Below are positions 60,740-64,000 of a stretch of 64,000 nucleotides of DNA, piece after piece. Location of the stretch: contig CM055102.1 of assembly GCA_029204225.1 (NCBI GenBank), positions 37,628,585 through 37,692,584 of the forward strand. Reading direction: 5' to 3'. How positions within the stretch are numbered: the stretch's first letter is position 1; each line of letters starts with the position of its first letter. Source of the stretch: Diphasiastrum complanatum (taxonomy: Eukaryota > Streptophyta > Lycopodiopsida > Lycopodiales > Lycopodiaceae). Below the pieces are notes generated by a model. The model made no database searches and was not told where the DNA came from. It saw only the letters and a program-made list of their open reading frames with translations. The translations under genes and the position numbers were made by a program.

Positions 60740-62032
60740 GAGTGTCCAGCAAAACCGAAGCCACCATCGGCTTCAGCTCCTGTAAATTTGATAACAATCA
60801 AACAAAGACCAGTAGCTCAGAATAAACCAAGTGTAATCTTGACGGTGGTCACCAGAACACAGAAGCATAAAGAACCAGTAGCAGATCTAGTACTTGCTGA
60901 TTCTATACCATTAACTGACATACCAATAGCATCTGGAGTCTATCCAGATCTTTATGCAGAAAAAAGAAGATATCAAGATATGAGGTAGTGGATTAAACAT
61001 CTGCAAGAAGAAGAAAAGCTTGAAGCTGCTAGAGCAGCACCCAAAGTTCGTTCTTCACTATTGCAGCCACTGAAAAATTCATATACAAATATGAATACTC
61101 AGTTGCATTATCATGAAGAACCCTTCAGAATGACTGAACCAGAAGCACCGCAAACAAAACTGCTCATGAATATTTTGTCTAGTAAGATCAATATTTCATT
61201 GGGAGAGTTCCTGAAGTTGGTGCTAAAAGCAAAAGAAATATTAGCTCAAAAGTTAACTCAAGCTGAACCAGAAGTCCATCAGGAGCCACTTTTTTGTGCT
61301 GGATTTGAAGAATCTAATGAAGTACTCCATGTCGGAGCATCTTGGAAAAGAGAACAAAAAAATACTACCCTACCAATACATCATAGACGATTTCCTAATG
61401 AAGCAGCTATGATAGATGGCGGTTTGGGAGTTGACCTGATTTCTACAAAGCTATGTACAAAATGGGGCCTTACAAAGATAAAAGTTGATCAAACGATAGT
61501 TTGTCCGCGAGGAATGGTTGAAGATATACTTGTCAAAATTGTCGAATTACAGTTCGTCATTACTTTCGTAGTAATGGACTTACCAGAAGCACCAAATGTC
61601 TACCAAGTCCTATTGGGACACCCACGGTTACAAGCTGTACAAGTAGTTCATAATTGGGGTACCGGAAAAATCACTTTTGAAAATCGTGAATGTTTAGTCA
61701 AGGTTGATCCTATAACTTGGACTATCAGACCAGTGGTTCAAAAAGAGAATGATGATTCATCAACAATGGATCATACTTGTGACCAACCAGTAAAAAATTT
61801 GGGAGTCCATTATGATTCTCAAACCGATACCGTCAACTGGAATGAAGCTCTTGCAACGATTGACTGTATAGCAGGATATATGTGTCAACAAGATAATCAG
61901 TCAAATTTGAGTGAGATTTCATTATTGGATCAAACCTTGGATACACCGATCACTTTTCCATTGAATGTGCAAAATCATATGGATCCAACCAGATTTGTAG
62001 TGCGTAATATTTCTGATGAACCAATAATATAA
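60740..62032 (+). CDS. Aspartic protease region of element Y
   Basis: Frames 60788-60988 and 61061-62032 (323 codons). The retropepsin-like site is AAMIDGGLGVDLISTKLC (about 61409-61460), with DGG in place of the more common DSG. Flanks MDLPEAPNVYQVLLGHPRL and VQVVHNWGTGKITF have the usual retropepsin style (second half LLGxPxL). Upstream is a Glu/Lys-rich gag-to-protease linker with one stop at 60986. Retropepsins cut the Gag-Pol polyprotein. Frame quality is good, so decay is recent. Confidence 0.7.
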
Positions 62033-62372
62033 AGCAGTTATATTGAAGGAAGACATGATCATAGGGCCAATGAAGAAGAAACAAGCCAAGCAACATTATA
62101 ATACAGTCCTAAAATGAAAAAATCCTTCTCAAAAGATTGATTCAAAGAATGTGCCACCCTTACTGGTGGATAAAGACAAAGGAAAGTTCAAGGATGATTC
62201 TACAAGTCAAAGTTCTAGCAAGACATCATCGTCTAGGAAGTCTTTACCTTCAAAGAAGAGTTTATCTTCTCAATAGTCATCACCTCCACGATCAATTCCT
62301 GCTAAGAAGGCTAAGCGAAGATCCAAGACAAGTCCTTTTGACAAAGATCAAGCAGATGTAGTCCAGCATGAT
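62033..62372 (+). pseudogene. Lys/Ser-rich linker between protease and RT (element Y)
   Basis: Basic, low-complexity coding-like sequence in mixed frames with a TAA at 62030 and TAG at 62274. No domain is seen. Confidence 0.45.
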
Positions 62373-63167
62373 GTGCCCGAACATTTTAAACATTATACAC
62401 TGGATGATGTGGTTATCATGTTACTCAAAGCACATCGTGAACCCGAAGAACATGTGCTAGAATCAAAAGATGTTTACGATGGCCCAACTAGGAAACAGGC
62501 TACGAATCTTGCTGAACTAGGAAAACCAGAAAAGATTGTACAAGTTGGATCACAACTTAATCTTGAACAATTTCAAGCACTCCGAACGTTACTTATTAAG
62601 TACGATTTGCAAGCAGACAGCTTACAGATCCGGAGAAGAACTATTCAACAACAGAACGTGAAGCGTTAGCCATGATTTTTTTCTATACAAAAATTTCGTC
62701 ATTACCTCATGGAAACGCAGTTTGTATTTTATACGGATCACCAACCGTTACTTTACTTGGTAAACAAGACGTGCAATACTGGGCGTATTACAAGATGGTT
62801 ACTATTATTGACTGAATTTGACTTTCGAATTGTGGTTCAAAAGGGAAAGCAACATTATCTAGCCAACCACGTTTCACGAATAGAATCCACACCAGTTAAT
62901 ACTGATGTAGATGATGAATTACCATACATTGCATTATTCTATGTAGAAGCGATACCTGAGTGGGCAGCGAATATTGTTGAGTACCTGATGCTAGGACAAC
63001 CGAATGACTCTTTGAAAAAAGTACAGAAGAGACAATTGATTCATAATGCTCAACCTTATCAATTGATTGTAGGACAATTGTATCGTCGTGGATCAGAGAA
63101 TATTCTACGTAGATGTGTTTTACTGCATGAAATATCAGATTTAATCACGTTTTCATATGATGGTTAG
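62373..63167 (+). pseudogene. Element Y pol with RT deleted: pre-RT joined to RNase H and integrase start
   Basis: YTLDDVVIMLLKAH ... TNLAELGKPEKIVQVGSQL, then FQALRTLLIKYD, match the region before RT in element Z (NLAEPGEEEKILHVGEQL, RSLLVEYKD). Right after KYD (about 62605) the sequence switches to RNase H (NYSTTEREALAMI, FRHYLMETQFVFYTDHQPLL, RWLLLLTEFDF, QHYLANHVSRIE) and then the integrase zinc start (QLYRRGSENILRRCV). All RT catalytic motifs are absent. The right end stops at 63165-63167 before the integrase core. Confidence 0.85.
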
Positions 63168-64000
63168 CACACAAAAGCTTGGTGAGCTTGAGACTCTGTG
63201 AGGATTCAGAGACAAGGGTTGTCGGCTGAATCAGAACCTCAGCAAACGGAATTCTGAAATTCCGAAGTAGGCTATTTGGTGTTTGCAGTCAGTGTGCATT
63301 CAATCGGACATCGTTTCACAAACGGATTGAAGCATCAACTTTTTAGTGGGAGGGCAACCTCAGAGCAGTTGATTTGGCCAGCCACAGAGAGCTATAAAAA
63401 GCAAGCCAAGATCACAGTTGTGAGAAAAACCCTGGTTTAGGGTTTGGAAGCAGAAAAGCAACGTTTTCTCTCTATACTGATCTATTTTCCAAGCTATAAA
63501 AACACAAAGGAGGGCGCCTTGGCAGTGCGAGTCAGACCAGAGGAGGCCGTGGATAGGCGCGACTCAGAGAGAGAGAGATGGTCAAGGATTCGCGAGGGAA
63601 GCCATAGCTGAAAACGAAGAGTGTAGGTGGTTGCGAGCAGGGGAGTCGCGGATTAGTTCACGCGTGGAACCAAGGGAGAACCCTAGCGTTTCAGAGTGAG
63701 CCGTGCATGTAGGCGCGTGGAACAGCGCACAAAAGCATATAGGACCGTAGGATGAGTCCCTATGAAGATCAATGATAGAGATCGTGCTTTTGGAAAGCAA
63801 TGTGAGCCATTGGATCGGTATTAGCCATTGGATGGCAAGTAAAGGGGCTGTGAAAGTTTGAAGGGCAATTGGGCCTTCAACTTCATTAAAAATTTTCATA
63901 TTGAAATGGGAGTTGGGTCCCTTCACAAGTGAAGAGTGAAGTTTCTTCAAGGTGAAGAAACATTTCAAAAACAAAGAAAATCCCTATTTTTGGGTCCTTT
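63168..64000. promoter_or_regulatory. Promoter- or LTR-like region, no supported gene
   Basis: GAGCTATAAAAAGC at about 63389-63402 is a good TATA box, followed by AAACCCTGGTTTAGGGTTT and TTTTCTCTCTATACTG, typical of plant leader sequence. It may be the U3-R of another LTR or a host gene start running off the window. The minus-strand frame at 63582-63974 has no identifiable motif. Confidence 0.35.

Noticed and set aside
63582-63974. 130-codon minus-strand frame at the right edge
   Set aside because: No motif, and it overlaps a plus-strand promoter-like region.

Overview
This window looks like nuclear DNA of a land plant. The evidence is one intronless A-type cytochrome P450 gene set among plant-style LTR retrotransposons (iMet-type primer-binding sites, TTTGGCGCC-type Tat/Athila primer-binding sites), a MULE/SWIM transposase relic, a CACTA-like terminus and very long (GA)n microsatellites. 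The species cannot be read from the sequence. A Penelope-like reverse transcriptase and the style of the MULE protein would fit a seed-free plant such as a fern or lycophyte, but that is only an inference. I see no rRNA, tRNA, CRISPR or bacterial features. Layout: 1-3345 is the 3' end of a Ty3/gypsy Tat-like element (decayed extra ORF plus LTR). 3368-7640 is a composite repeat (coiled-coil ORF, RT scrap, a possible two-exon mini-gene, a microsatellite, a conserved small ORF) that runs into the promoter of the P450 gene at 7882-9387. 9388-15403 holds the P450 3' flank and two decayed copia elements lying head to head. 15404-19377 is mostly non-coding, with a motif-rich spacer, weak exon candidates and a 212-base (GA)n tract. 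19880-23085 is a decayed MULE transposase with a SWIM zinc finger (minus strand). 23889-27440 is a second composite-repeat copy fused to a near-identical 3' copy of the P450. 27442-32312 is a non-autonomous LTR element on the minus strand. 32313-33823 holds a repeat fragment and a second LTR with its PBS. 33824-40757 is an inverted copy of the composite repeat, interrupted by a CACTA-like insertion (37538-39315) and ending in a foldback. 40930-43808 is a direct copy that carries an internally deleted P450 pseudogene. 43819-47503 is a minus-strand Tat-like gypsy remnant (extra ORF, spacer, integrase, PBS). 48920-50780 is a decayed Penelope-like RT. 51160-54900 is another Tat-like element whose RT is fused straight to the extra ORF. 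54942-55151 is a short LTR with PBS. 58807-63167 contains two nested Tat/Athila-type elements, the second lacking its RT. 63168-64000 is LTR- or promoter-like. The one gene likely to work is the P450. Everything else is mobile DNA, mostly broken. The main themes are: (1) a P450 gene whose promoter and 3' end have been copied around the locus together with a composite repeat, giving one full gene, one heme-domain fragment and one internally deleted copy; (2) a recurrent coiled-coil extra ORF, present at several loci, that lies downstream of pol in this gypsy lineage; (3) repeated microsatellite and breakpoint coincidence at homologous positions of repeat copies; and (4) several elements that kept LTR, PBS and part of pol while losing the middle.
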